A stretch of DNA of 12,917 nt from Mansonella perstans (Eukaryota; Nematoda; Chromadorea; Rhabditida; Onchocercidae), in contig JBAMDO010000497.1 of the NCBI GenBank assembly GCA_037074765.1, positions 1 through 12,917 of the forward strand. Reading direction: 5' to 3'. Under the pieces are notes generated by a model that was given only the letters and a program-made list of their open reading frames with translations, searched no databases and had not been told where the DNA came from. The translations under genes and the position numbers were made by a program. Positions 1 through 7,604 of this stretch are shown here, one piece after another (within the stretch, counting starts at the first letter, position 1; each line of letters starts with the position of its first letter).

Positions 1-80
1 CATGCTGTGTAATTGATATTTGAGTTAATTATTTGGATAATAATAAACACTATTATCTCGATAATGTTTCGACTTTGAGT

Positions 81-137
81 TAAATAGCAGTTTCTTAAAA
101 ATCAAAGATAAATAGCGGTTTTTTAAAATTCAAAGAT
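81..137. repeat. Two-copy tandem repeat, about 28 bp unit
   Basis: Two adjacent copies of a unit reading approximately taaatagc(a/g)gtttttaaaa..caaaga start at 81 and 109. They differ at a few positions. No coding potential is apparent. It is probably local slippage or the edge of an unrecognised AT-rich repeat. Confidence 0.7.
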
Positions 138-700
138 CATTTTGTTTCAAATATATTAAAAGAACCAAGCGAACGTGAGTGATCCATAATTTTAACTTCC
201 TATTTTTTAGCAGTGAAATGAATAAAGCAAAAGGCCGTTTAAGACATTTGCGATCTCGTTTAATCTTTGTAAAGTATAATATAGCAAAAAAGTCTCTAAC
301 CCGACCAAAAAGTAATTCTTCAACAATTCTTGGCAAGTATGGATCTAGCAGTGGTTTATCTTTATAGACTAAATTGTCAAAATACTGTGAAATAGTATAG
401 AAATTTCATGATGATAGTCTTCTATAATTGTATGATTTTTCTCTTTCAATGTTAACATGCAAAAAAAGTGTGATTTCATTAATAGTCGAACCAAGAGATC
501 AATTTAGTTTCATGAAAAAAACCCGAACCAAAAGTCAATCATTTAAAAAAATGAGAATTTCACTGGGAGGAGGGAAGAGACCGAAAGAGAGGAGATGGGG
601 AGCTCCGTTCATGGATTTTCAGTCGAAACTTTTTGAAGCATCTGAGATCTCTGGTACAAAGAGTATATCAATAAAATTAATGAAAATCTATTTTTGGTAG
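138..700. other. No confident gene; AT-rich flank with a purine-rich patch
   Basis: Short open frames occur on both strands, but none has a recognisable motif, a convincing start context or supporting splice signals. A purine-rich, GC-richer patch at about 565-605 stands out from the background. A tiny exon-like interval follows on the plus strand, from an acceptor ending at about 621 (ttttcag) to a possible donor at about 651 (ctctg/gtacaaa). That is too little to call a gene. The stretch lies just downstream of the stop codon of the minus-strand PTP-like gene, so part of it may be that gene's 3' untranslated region. No AATAAA was seen close to the stop on that strand. Confidence 0.5.
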
Positions 701-710
701 TAACAATGAA

Positions 711-791
711 TCACGGGGAATGATGACTTGCTCTTGCTTTCATCGTTGCCAATGCGCTTGTTCTTATTTCTTTAATGCGATTCTTTGCATC
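711..791 (-). CDS. PTP-like gene, last exon
   Basis: The acceptor reads ttatctgaatag. The exon encodes 26 residues (DAKNRIKEIR... ending ASHHSP) and a TGA at 711-713. Its length is exactly 81 bases, so phase 0 matches the preceding exon. The peptide is basic and helical-looking, as expected for the tail after the last PTP helix. The upstream intron (792-932) is 141 bp. Confidence 0.75.
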   Translation of the reverse strand, partial: DAKNRIKEIRTSALATMKARASHHSP

Positions 792-2855
792 CTATTCAGA
801 TAAATATTGTTGTTAGCATTAAATGAAACAATTCAAATGAAATCCTTTGCTTTAATTCTCATTGTGAATTGTATAAAAATCACTGAATGAAAATCTTAGT
901 ACGAATTGTAATGACTTGAAATGATATGATACCTCATAAGCACTCCAACCACCTAATGAAGCAATACGAAAAGCGAGTCCGAAAAGGACAAAAAATGACA
1001 TTGGATCAGAAAATGCGCCAGGACGTATGCGCACCAAATGTCTCGCCAAAAATTCCACATCGAAGCATTCACGACGTTCAATCTGCTTCATCAATATGGT
1101 TGCTACCCATACAACACATGTCCTAAGCGATATGATTACAAAAGATAAGCAAATTTAGCTAATGGCGCTGTAAATGAGTGTAGGAAGCAAAGTTACCCAC
1201 AGTAAATGAATATAAAATAAAATGTATTCGTAACGAATGAATATAAAATAAAATTAGGATTGTGTGATGAAATTAAAGCCAACACATTTTGGCCTCTAAT
1301 CTTTCTTTTCTTCTTCCTGAAAGCACTTCTATTTAATCAAATAATACCTTAAAGAAGTTACCTGTTTAAGCCAGCAAAACCTTGGAGCACAACTGGTGGA
1401 ATGTAATCATCGATTGATCGTTTGATGATTTGTATCTCTTTACTTGCGAGTGTTTTAATGAATGGTCCCAGTTGATCCAGATCTGGCCATATACCATTTG
1501 ACCAGTCAGTTATATGAAATATTACTACCTAAACAGAAAAAGGCTACGAATATTTTTATTTACTTTATAGCATCAAAACGATGGAAACCACCAAGTAATT
1601 CACGAAATCAATATCAAGATTACAGTCTAAGTTGTCAACAATTGTCACTTTAATTAAGGATCAAGTTATTTTGATTCTTTTCTATAAATTCTCAACCACC
1701 CTACTTTTATAAATAAGTCAGACCGAGAGTTTGTTTCATTCTTATCTGTGTTACTAGATTTCTAAGTGTCAGTCTGTCAGTTGAGCTAAACAGTTCGGTT
1801 TTTGTGAGAACGGCACGCCTACAATTTATAAATCAGTTTTGCCTAAATAGCCAAGTCTATTTTCCTTTTTGAAATATATCTGATAATCTAAAGCTAGAAT
1901 TCAGAGAGAATGGAATATTTGAAAAGTGAGTTGAAAAAAGACTGGCATTTCGTGGTTTAGTGTCATCATCACCAGCACCAGTGTCTACAGGACCATCTTC
2001 TTTTGAAGTTATTTTTCCAGAAGCAAGGTCAACATCAAGATGCGCTGAGAGTGCTAGATCATAGGTTATGAAACCTTTTTCTTCTTTCTTTTTAACTAAT
2101 TTTACTGTGAACCGCTTTTGCTGCAAATAATTCACAAATGGAAGCAGATATGATAAGCCAAATTTGTCAATCACATTAATGAAAGATGCTGGGAATTGAA
2201 ATTCACATGATTAGAGATGCAGGACTATTCCGAAATTCTATTAGGAGTTTCGTGTTGAACTCCTTTTTCATTATCAATTTTCCTTTTTCATTTCCCATCA
2301 CTGAGAATTTTGTGGTTTCTTTTTTACACTATCATTAAAATAAAGGAAAAATAGTTGTGAAATTTATTACAAATCTTAAATTTGCAAGTGAAAAGTATGC
2401 TGATATTTATTCTTGGCGAAAATATCACCAACTTACACCGATCTCCATTTTTTCATCCGGTTTCGTTGGCCAATATTGATAACACTTTTCTGCATCATCC
2501 TCCACCGTCATTTGGGATTGTTGCACAACACAAACGATCAGTTTACAACCATCCTGTACAACTAATTTTAAAGCACTCCAATAATAAATAATAGAAACAT
2601 TGCTTAAAAAAAATCTGCGAATAAGGGTAGTCACAGATATGTAAACAGCTTTTTCTGAAATATTTATTATCACCTATAACAAATGAGCCAGATTCAAACA
2701 AATTTTTTGCAGTATAATTCACTCAGACACTTCTCAGTTGTCCTCAGTTTTTTAGTCGTAAAAAGATAATGGATACAAGGCTGGTTGTTTATTTTTTGAG
2801 ATACTGTTATATCACAAACCTTCCCAATCATTCGCCAGAAATCAACTGCATTTTC
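711..2855 (-). CDS. Protein tyrosine phosphatase-like gene, multi-exon, 5'-truncated, catalytic residues lost
   Basis: At least five, probably six, exons on the minus strand build the C-terminal two thirds of a classical PTP catalytic domain: about 2820-2855 (remnant), 2437-2561 or 2437-2602, about 1989-2120, 1362-1528, 933-1122 and 711-791. Landmarks appear in family order: DFWRM helix, KCYQYWP, FTVKLV strand, HITDW (WPD-loop strand), P-loop region ending AGLNRT, and RIRPGA helix, followed by a basic C-tail and TGA. Phases agree at 2437/2120 (0), 1362/1122 (AG|G) and 933/791 (0). Active PTPs dephosphorylate phosphotyrosine through a P-loop Cys with Arg, a WPD Asp and a Q-loop Gln. Here the Cys is Gly, the Asp is Asn and no Q-loop Gln is visible, while the Arg remains. 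The product would be a pseudophosphatase, or the locus is decaying. The N-terminal part of the domain is absent upstream, where BEL/Pao sequence begins. Family assignment is strong. Expression and an intact start are not shown. Confidence 0.82.
933..1122 (-). CDS. PTP-like gene, exon with P-loop Arg-Thr and C-terminal helices
   Basis: The acceptor is tcgcttag/G and the donor is TATGAG/gtatcat. The exon supplies one base to finish the Arg codon from the previous exon, then 63 complete codons. It begins T-C-V-V-W after that Arg, which matches the RTG/RTS position of the PTP signature. MKQIERRE, DVEFLARHLVRIRPGAF and the following hydrophobic helix fit the family pattern (VDVFxFVRxLRxQRPGAVQTPxQY). 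In the Q-loop region SDPMSF stands where QTPxQY is usual, so the catalytic-water Gln is not evident. Confidence 0.85.
1205..1254. repeat. Short direct repeat in a PTP-like gene intron
   Basis: The 19-mer aatgaatataaaataaaat occurs at 1205-1223 and again at 1236-1254, inside the intron 1123-1361. It is AT-rich, with no function apparent. Confidence 0.7.
1362..1528 (-). CDS. PTP-like gene, exon with mutated WPD and P-loop
   Basis: A strong acceptor (cctttttctgtttag) and donor (AAACAG/gtaact) bound 55 codons plus two bases. The start VVIFHITDWSNG corresponds to the family's VxHxxYTDWPDHG, so the P-D of the WPD loop is replaced by S-N. The end, PPVVLQGFAGLN, corresponds to PPVVVHCSAGxG, so the nucleophilic Cys is replaced by Gly and the preceding His by Gln. 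Both changes lie in a well-aligned exon with good splice sites, so they are unlikely to come from a wrong reading frame. Confidence 0.85.
1989..2120 (-). CDS. PTP-like gene, central exon (3' boundary uncertain)
   Basis: The acceptor gaattatttgcag precedes CAA AAG CGG. The frame is open from 2120 down to a stop at 1857-1859. QKRFTVKLVKKKEEKGF and YDLAL fit the beta strands that follow KCxQYWP in PTPs (usually YG-F-VKL...). A phase-0 donor at 1988 (CCT/gtagac) would join directly to the next exon but is not a strong site. The acidic stretch after it (GAGDDDTKP) could be coding if the true donor lies further along. A small extra exon at about 1580-1640 (frame VTIVDNLDC...) is also possible. Confidence 0.65.
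2437..2602 (-). CDS. PTP-like gene, exon with KCYQYWP motif
   Basis: The donor GGT/gtaagttgg is close to consensus and leaves phase 0, which matches the next acceptor at 2121. The peptide contains DGCKLIVC and AEKCYQYWPTKPDEKMEIG, the classical PTP block (xxKIVMLxxxxExGxxKCxQYWP). There are two possible acceptors. One after ttttttttaag begins the exon at 2602 and would add NVSIIYYWSAL. The other after aaaattag begins it at 2561. With the 2561 start the DFWRM motif could come from the separate upstream remnant exon at 2820. Confidence 0.8.
2820..2855 (-). pseudogene. PTP exon remnant (ENAVDFWRMIGK) at the retrotransposon junction
   Basis: The minus strand reads ENAVDFWRMIGK before a possible donor AAG/gtttgtgat. 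This is the PTP block QGPxxxTVxDFWRM. The exon is cut at its 5' side, where the sequence passes directly into BEL/Pao-derived DNA at about 2856. The homologous exon in copy B (11784-11893) shows what was lost here: the YINASF-like part and QAPTE. Confidence 0.7.
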
Positions 2856-3645
2856 TTTGTTGTAATATCGACTGGATTATTTTCATTTGGTACATATCGA
2901 AAGGAGAAATTTACCTTTCATTTTTCTTCTATTCAGTTTTGTACGAATTTAGCAATTTTGATCCGTTTTATATCCAGTATAACGTGAATTTCGTAACACC
3001 GCTAGGATTTTTTCCAAATCCAATTGCTTTATAATAAAGTTGGCGGCTCGTACACCAAAAAGTATTGCTAGCAGTTTCAACCATGGAATGCCCATACCTT
3101 TGATTGGAGCGAATCTTGATTTGGCCAAGAGAATTGCGCTATTTCTTTCGTCGATATTTTTGTTGTTTAAAATGTATACTGCTGCGAATATGCAACAATT
3201 GATGCGTCCATGAATCTATTGAGAGTCTTTTGGCTAGCTTTGGTATTTCAAAAATGTTTGCGGGCCATTCCTTTGCAAGCGATCGCCATGCTTCTTTATC
3301 GTCTTTATCAAGGATTCGGTCCCAAGAATGATTTCTTTTCAATAAGTTTTAAAGAAATGGTTTGAATTGAATTATTGCGGGGAGGAAAAATTCTAAAGAA
3401 TCATATTGCGAAGCAACGAATTGCAAGACATTTCGTTTGATGAGTTCTTGTTCGATCCACAGTTTCAGCATCACTCTGATTACGCCTTTGTCGTTTATCC
3501 AAGTTATGCCGAAAATTTTTGTTGCACCTCTTTCGATTACTCTTGTTTCAGTATTGCATTATTGAAATTTTCGTCATCATCGAAAATTAAAGATTCATGA
3601 TATTTATTTATGGCTTTCTTTGTTCCATTTGCTAATAATATGATA
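2856..3645 (-). pseudogene. BEL/Pao retrotransposon pol remnant, copy A
   Basis: Minus-strand frames reproduce the segment of BEL/Pao pol after the reverse transcriptase: KRNVLQFVASQYDSL, then SWDRILDKDDKEAWRSL.KEWPANIFEIPKL, then VAYSAAVYILNN, then ILLAKSRFAPIKGM, then LLAILFGVRAANFIIKQLDLE, followed by a weaker RNase H-like stretch. These are hallmark blocks of the peptidase A17/Pao region. The frame changes several times and stops interrupt it, so it cannot encode a working polyprotein. No reverse transcriptase palm, gag or LTR is seen in the window. The remnant ends at about 2856, where it joins a PTP exon, and at about 3645, where a dispersed repeat begins. It is nearly identical to 12029-12817. 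Confidence 0.88.
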
Positions 3646-3657
3646 TTATCTACATAT

Positions 3658-3830
3658 TAAAGGAACTGATGTAAATGATAACAATGAAACTGGATTCACT
3701 GATCCAGTTATTTTTTGCTTTGCAAAGATTTTATCAGCAATCATTTTTAGCAATTCAAAATTTTTCCGGATTCTTTTTTTAGTATGAAATATATAACCAT
3801 ATATTCCAGTCGGAGAGCCAGAAAATTGTG
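3658..3830 (-). repeat. Dispersed repeat copy, AAAGGAACTGATG end
   Basis: It starts aaaggaactgatgtaaatgataacaatg and includes a perfect 8-bp inverted repeat around a 6-base loop (aactggat..atccagtt), then tttgctttgcaaagattttatcagcaatc. Related copies lie at 5930, 6105, 6545, 7845 and 12818. After about 3790 the similarity fades except for ccagtcgg, which is also seen at about 6703-6709. Confidence 0.8.
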
Positions 3831-3899
3831 AATTTGCTGCTAATTGAGGATAAGTTCGATTAAAGTTGTATTCTGTTTGTGCAGATGTCATTAAAGTCT

Positions 3900-4200
3900 T
3901 TTTCTAGATATGAATTTGGCTTTCGAAATCGCGTCCGGATATGACAAAAATTACAGAAATAGTAAGAGAAGATGACAGAAAGATAAGGTTTACACGCCGA
4001 ATATTATGGTGACTGTTATTTTGCAATGAAATTATTCTTCTGATCAGAATAAATCATTTGACACTTTAATGTTCCTCTGACCATAATTTCATGATGTAAC
4101 AGACAGATGGATAATTTTACAATATCTTTGGCAAAGGGCCTATGACATTATAGTTGTATAACATATGGTAAAGTTTGCTTCGTCATCATTTGTTTCCAAC
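3900..4200. other. AT-rich stretch without recognised gene
   Basis: No supported exon was found. A piece at about 4021-4058 (aatgaaattattc..ctgatcagaat) resembles 9468-9500 in the right arm of the inverted duplication, and the reverse complement of about 4855-4895. It is therefore probably a third, short fragment of the same repeated DNA. Confidence 0.5.
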
Positions 4201-4256
4201 TGATAAATCCAACTGTTTCCAAATGTAATTAACTGTTTTTATTTATTCCGTTGCAG

Positions 4257-4419
4257 TGTTGTTGACTTCCGCGTATCACATATTGATGAAATATATTATG
4301 GCGAATTTCTGATATATCAAAAATCATTGATATCGAAAAATGAGACACATCCGTTGTTATGCATGCATGAAAAATTACTCAGAAAAATACTCACTCTGAT
4401 GACCTCTTGGGCGCCGTGA
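4257..4419 (+). CDS. Exon-like open frame of unknown family
   Basis: A good acceptor (tttatttattccgttgcag) is followed by 53 open codons ending in TGA. The frame begins VVDFRVSHIDEIYYGEF and ends LTLMTSWAP. The frame stays open upstream to 4207, so no start is fixed by the sequence. I do not recognise the family. The splice signal, mixed composition and length make it a plausible last exon, but chance cannot be excluded. It lies just outside the repeat that begins at about 4440. Confidence 0.35.
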
Positions 4420-4439
4420 AAAGTGGTGAAACTCTATTC

Positions 4440-4830
4440 GTCGAGGTTAGAATTGAAGGTGTCGAGGGGTGATTGCGTTGGGGCGATGCAGCATCGGACC
4501 ATCCATACGTTGAAATTGGAATTGAAACTTGAGGCGGACTCTATTCCATTCTACAGTAACATCGACAAACATCACAACAAAAGATTCAGCTGTGATCGTA
4601 AACAGTTGGTAGATAATTAGAAAATAATTTTTTATTCATTTTGGCTATCATTCCCCTTGATACAATTTTATCAACATTAATCTTTATCTATCCTAGATTC
4701 ATTAAAATGAGTGAATTTATTCATACATACTGCGTTATTAAAGGAAGGAAATTTTGCAGCTACAACTACAAACAAAAATTTACTTAAATTTAACAGTTTT
4801 CAACTTTTTCGAATGAGTGGTCATTTATTT
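4440..4830 (+). repeat. Dispersed repeat, longer form, copy 1
   Basis: It is a direct, diverged copy of about 7605-7990. Shared blocks include tcgaggggtga, gcatcgga, aacatcgacaaacat, agttggtagat, gatacaattttat, gagtgaattta, actgcgttattaaaggaag and taacagttttc. Both copies have short open frames with partly similar peptides (NIDKH near the middle). The frames are broken differently in each, so a decayed coding mobile element is possible but not shown. Confidence 0.8.
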
Positions 4831-5463
4831 CACTTTACTTTTCTTCAATTTATCAAAATGAAATATTCGGATCAATCGAATAATTCCATTGTAACATATC
4901 AATCACTGTCATATTTGACATATAAACCAATTATCTTCTCTCACTAATAAAACGGATGCGATTTCGAAAACTAAATTAAAGAATTTAGGGAAATTAAATA
5001 AAGACTAATCCAACAAGAAGTTACATAATGTGCTCCGCATTGAATTAATTAATTAATAGCTGTAGCAAATCAGCTATATTTTTTGAATAAATTGCGAAAC
5101 TCAACAAACTTTTAAATCTTTATCAATACTTATCATTTATCAGTATTGAATAAAGTAATCGAAAACAAACAAAAATTTCAAGAAAAAATATCCAAGGGAG
5201 GAAATAAATGAAAGTTTAATGATAGATCAGCTACAAAGCAATGGCCCAGATTTCCTGAAAATGAGGTATTATTCAGACTTAGTTAATAATTTTCATATGA
5301 GATGCTTGGCAAATTACTTCACTTTTCAGTCAAATTCAATTTTGTTCTGTTATGTTATTTGAGAATTCATTTTGAATACACGAACGGATTAATGGTTACA
5401 TATGGACAAATGTGGTCATTTATGACCTCCATCTAAATTTGGCTACATTGTTGATTAAGCAGA

Positions 5464-5571
5464 TTACTGGTCTCTTCCTCTTCTTGGTTGTGCTGGTGGT
5501 TGTTGCACCGATAATAAGCTGCTGCTGGTGCAATAAATGAGCAGTACAAGATAAATTATAAATTTCAACAT
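5464..5571 (-). CDS. Putative short secreted peptide, left-arm copy (possibly truncated)
   Basis: The 35-residue ORF starts MLKFIIYLVLLIYC, a classical signal-peptide pattern with one Lys then a hydrophobic core. It continues with a polar, Pro/Gln/Arg-rich tail (QQPPAQPRRGRDQ) and a TAA. A TTATTTCAG acceptor lies 14 bases upstream of the ATG, as expected for trans-splicing or a 5' UTR intron in nematodes. The right-arm paralogue at 8479 keeps the same leader but has a different, longer tail. Cleavage and secretion are inferred from composition. It could also be the first coding exon of a larger gene whose later exons I cannot place. Confidence 0.5.
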   Translation of the reverse strand: MLKFIIYLVLLIYCTSSSLLSVQQPPAQPRRGRDQ

Positions 5572-5584
5572 AATCCTCTTGCAA

Positions 5585-5593
5585 TCTGAAATA
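5585..5593 (-). promoter_or_regulatory. Conserved 3' splice (or trans-splice) acceptor, left arm
   Basis: The minus strand reads ttatttcag/attgcaagaggattATG. The right arm has the same acceptor and leader (about 8456-8464, plus strand). Conservation of the acceptor and 5' leader between otherwise diverged arms supports a real transcript start region. Confidence 0.5.
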
Positions 5594-5704
5594 ATAGCTT
5601 TCATAGTAATTTTAATCTTGAGTTATAAAGAAAGTTACGGCTTAATTAAACAACAAAATTAGCCTTTCACCAACCGATTATGACGCCATTACACTTGAAC
5701 TATC

Positions 5705-5855
5705 AGTCCTTATGGCATTTTTCAAACCGAACAAACTCCAAGCATTTCGTTCAACAATGAAAAAGATTGAAGGAATTGTCGATGATTTAAACGATGATTC
5801 TTATACTTTGACAGCGATACCAATTAATACAGCAAATATTAATAGATTGTTCTGA
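5705..5855 (+). pseudogene. Exon-like ORF of unknown family, left-arm copy, frameshifted
   Basis: This corresponds to 8183-8342 on the minus strand of the right arm. In the shared frame it reads PYGIFQTEQTP..SFNNEKD and then hits a stop, because two bases present in the right arm are missing here. After the missing bases the frame resumes (EGIVDDLNDDSYTLTA.PIN...INRLF) to the shared TGA at 5853-5855. A different frame from ATG 5712 happens to run through to the same stop for 47 codons, but its first part is not the conserved frame. It is most simply a decayed copy of the right-arm exon. Confidence 0.5.
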
Positions 5856-5929
5856 GACCAATTTCTTTTTCGTATTTTAAGGCAAATGACAGAAATGGAT
5901 TAAGGCAGATAAATAAAAAGGAACTGATG

Positions 5930-6100
5930 TAAATCATAGCAATGAAACTAGATTTCATCTATCCAGTTATTTTTTGCTTTGCAAAGATTTTATCAACAAT
6001 CATTTTTAATAAATCAAAATTTTTTCGAATTGTTTTTTAATATGAAATAAATGATCACTTAAAAATAGAATTTTTGCTACAGAAGAAAAATTTTGCTACA
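5930..6100 (-). repeat. Dispersed repeat, about 290-bp family, partial copy
   Basis: It starts aaaaaggaactgatgtaaatc and runs through tttgctttgcaaagattttatcaacaatc to aaataaatgatcactta, forming the inner end of the left arm. It then jumps to a shortened tail (tttttgctacag) and abuts an opposite-orientation copy at about 6105. Confidence 0.85.
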
Positions 6101-6104
6101 TCTT

Positions 6105-6385
6105 ATATGTATCCTTAAATTCATTGGGATAAGTGAATTTATGTATTAATACTACGTTTTCAAAGGTAGCGAATTCTGCAGCAAAATAGAATGCAATTAA
6201 TAATCCAAATTTTCTTCAATTTTAACAGTTTCCAACATTTTCGACTGGAATAAGTAATCATTTATTTCACATTGAAAAGAAAAAATTTTGATTTGTAAAA
6301 ATGTTTGCTGATAAAATCTTTACAAAACAAAAATAACTGGATAGATGAAATCTAGTCTCACTGTTATGATTCACATCAGTTCCTT
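6105..6385 (+). repeat. Dispersed repeat, about 290-bp family
   Basis: It runs from tatatgtatccttaaattcattgggataagtgaattta to acatcagttccttttaat, in the same orientation as 7845-8125. It forms a head-to-head inverted pair with the neighbouring copy at 5930-6100. No terminal inverted repeats are obvious, so it does not look like a simple MITE. Confidence 0.85.
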
Positions 6386-6544
6386 TTAATTTATTCATCT
6401 TAATCCATGTTTGTTTTTTTCCAAGCACCGAGCTTCGCTCCAAATTGAATCTGCCACAATGTGTCGTCGCTGCTGCAACATAGTGATGTAATAGATGAAG
6501 AATGAAATTAAAAAAAGGCAAGTGACAAAAATGAATTATGGCAC
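6386..6544. other. Spacer between repeat copies
   Basis: It contains a slightly GC-richer patch (about 6425-6480, ccaagcaccgagcttcgctcc to tcgtcgctgctgc). No gene or clear splice signals were found. An open minus-strand frame crosses it, but most of that frame lies in the repeats on either side. Confidence 0.4.
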
Positions 6545-6842
6545 ATAAAAAGGAACTGATGTTAATCATAACAATGAAACTAGTTTTTTTACAACTTTTC
6601 AACCATCCAGTTATTTTTGCTTTGTAAAGATTTTATCAGCAATCAATTTTACTAAATCAAATTCTTTCCGGACTTGTTTTTTAAATAAATGATCACTTAT
6701 ACCAGTCGGGATGTTTGAAAACTGTTAAAGATTAATAAAGATATGGTGAATATTATATTCTATTTTGCTACTTTTTAGAATTTTAATCCTTTAATAACGC
6801 AATGCTTATAAATAAATTCACTCATCTTGATGAATTCTAGCG
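6545..6842 (-). repeat. Dispersed repeat, about 290-bp family
   Basis: It starts aaaaaggaactgatgttaatc and ends ttcactcatcttgatgaattctag. It is the reverse-complement counterpart of 7845-8125 over its whole length, including ctttaataacgca and gatcacttat(a/t)ccagtcg, with a 17-base insertion of about gtttttttacaacttttc near 6582. Confidence 0.85.
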
Positions 6843-6879
6843 GTAATAATAATTAGAGTAATGAAAATTTTTAATTGGT

Positions 6880-7130
6880 TGATGATAATCTCTCGGCAGA
6901 TGATAATCTTTTAGATGATTAGTGATGATTTTTAATTGACAAATGACAATGTTTTAGATTAATAATAACAGCTTTTAACTGACAAATGACAGTCTTTTTG
7001 ATGATAAATGATAATTTTCAATTCATGAATAATTAAATTTTTGATAATTGATGATAATCTCTCCAAAAGATTAATAAATATTTTAAATTGACAAATGATA
7101 ACATTTTGGATGATGAATGACGATTAAAAC
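6880..7130. repeat. Degenerate minisatellite, about 40 bp period
   Basis: The motif tt(a/g)a(c/t)tgacaaatga(c/t)a recurs near 6936, 6979 and 7088, interleaved with repeated gatgat/gataat words. The first two units are 43 bp apart; the third is separated by a more degraded stretch. It lies at the centre of the inverted duplication. Confidence 0.65.
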
Positions 7131-7154
7131 TCGAAATATCAACAACCATTTTAC

Positions 7155-7225
7155 CCTTGTGGTAGGGGGCCACAGCCGAGGCTATAATTGTCCATAACGT
7201 GGCTCGTCTTTTTCTGCCTGGGCTT
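7155..7225 (-). CDS. Exon-like GC-richer island, unknown product
   Basis: On the minus strand an acceptor (aagtcttacag) and a donor (CAAGG/gtaaaatgg) bound 71 bases whose composition is clearly GC-richer than the surroundings. Two frames are open: one contains GRKRRATLWTIIASAVAP, the other KPRQKKTSHVMDNYSLGCG. I cannot choose between them and recognise neither. It may be a single surviving exon or a captured gene fragment in the centre of the inverted duplication. Confidence 0.3.
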
Positions 7226-7600
7226 CTGTAAGACTTAAATAATTCTTCGGAATTCAAAAACAAAGAGCTGAAATAAGGGGATGGGAGGTTAAAAAGTTTT
7301 ATCAATATCCTAGACAGGTAATAATTGAATTAATTAATTAATTAGTAGAGGGATTGAACAACCTATTTTTTTTACCATGTTTGATTCATTATTAAAAGAT
7401 GTTTTCTGATATAAATATTAGATTTGACTAACATTAGTAAATACTGTTCATGCTGAGTGATAGCATTAAATGTCAATTACAGATCATTTCTTTCATTTCC
7501 TTTTTTTTCGAAAAATTTTTCCTGCTGGCATGGAAATTGTTTGTCTATGTAGAAAGCCTTTATACTTAAATCTCGCAAGACAATATTACTTGTTAACAAA
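7226..7600. other. AT-rich spacer without recognised gene
   Basis: It holds (attaattaatta)-type low-complexity sequence at about 7326-7342. I saw no convincing exon, and no match to other parts of the window. Confidence 0.45.
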
Positions 7601-7604
7601 AAGC

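Larger units (their letters stand above)
2813..3760. repeat. Direct segmental duplication, copy A
   Basis: This block (PTP exon remnant, BEL/Pao remnant, and the start of the AAAGGAACTGATG repeat) is repeated in the same orientation at about 11777-12917. I counted roughly twenty base differences over about 880 aligned bases. There are two large indels: 220 bp missing here at the PTP/Pao junction, and 12 extra bases (tatctacatatt region) at about 3648-3659. The high identity implies a duplication much younger than the decay of the retrotransposon itself. Confidence 0.9.
4786..6061 (+). repeat. Large inverted duplication, left arm
   Basis: Read as its reverse complement, this arm matches 7980-9580 through many blocks in the same order. 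Examples are the atgaaattattcgg..gatc block, the taatagctgtagca block, tcctgaaaatgaggtatt, gatgcttggcaaattacttcacttttc, atttggctacattgtt, the signal-peptide ORF, ttgtctcataatcggtt-like and ttctgagacca blocks, and gcagataaataaaaaggaactgatg. The arms differ by many substitutions and indels (the right arm is about 325 bp longer), so the duplication is old. Confidence 0.92.

Noticed and set aside
1462..1653. Plus-strand ORFs at 926-1126, 1462-1653 and 2382-2591
   Set aside because: They are antisense to well-supported PTP-like exons with matching splice phases.
3139..3342. Minus-strand 67-residue ORF as an independent gene
   Set aside because: It is one in-frame piece of the frameshifted BEL/Pao pol remnant (SWDRILDKDD...), and its end leaves the conserved frame.
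3658..3830. The AAAGGAACTGATG repeat as a MITE
   Set aside because: I could not find terminal inverted repeats or a target-site duplication in any of the copies.
3646..3891. Minus-strand 81-residue ORF
   Set aside because: About half of it translates the dispersed AAAGGAACTGATG repeat, which is not open in other copies. No motif was recognised.
4423..4620. Plus-strand 65-residue ORF as a gene
   Set aside because: It lies in a repeat whose other copy (7605-7740) is broken by stops in the same frame. Some peptide similarity survives (NIDKH), so a decayed element is possible, but not a working gene.
6267..6602. Minus-strand 111-residue ORF, the longest in the window
   Set aside because: It spans two oppositely oriented copies of the roughly 290-bp repeat and the spacer between them. 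It has no motif and the frame is not conserved among copies.
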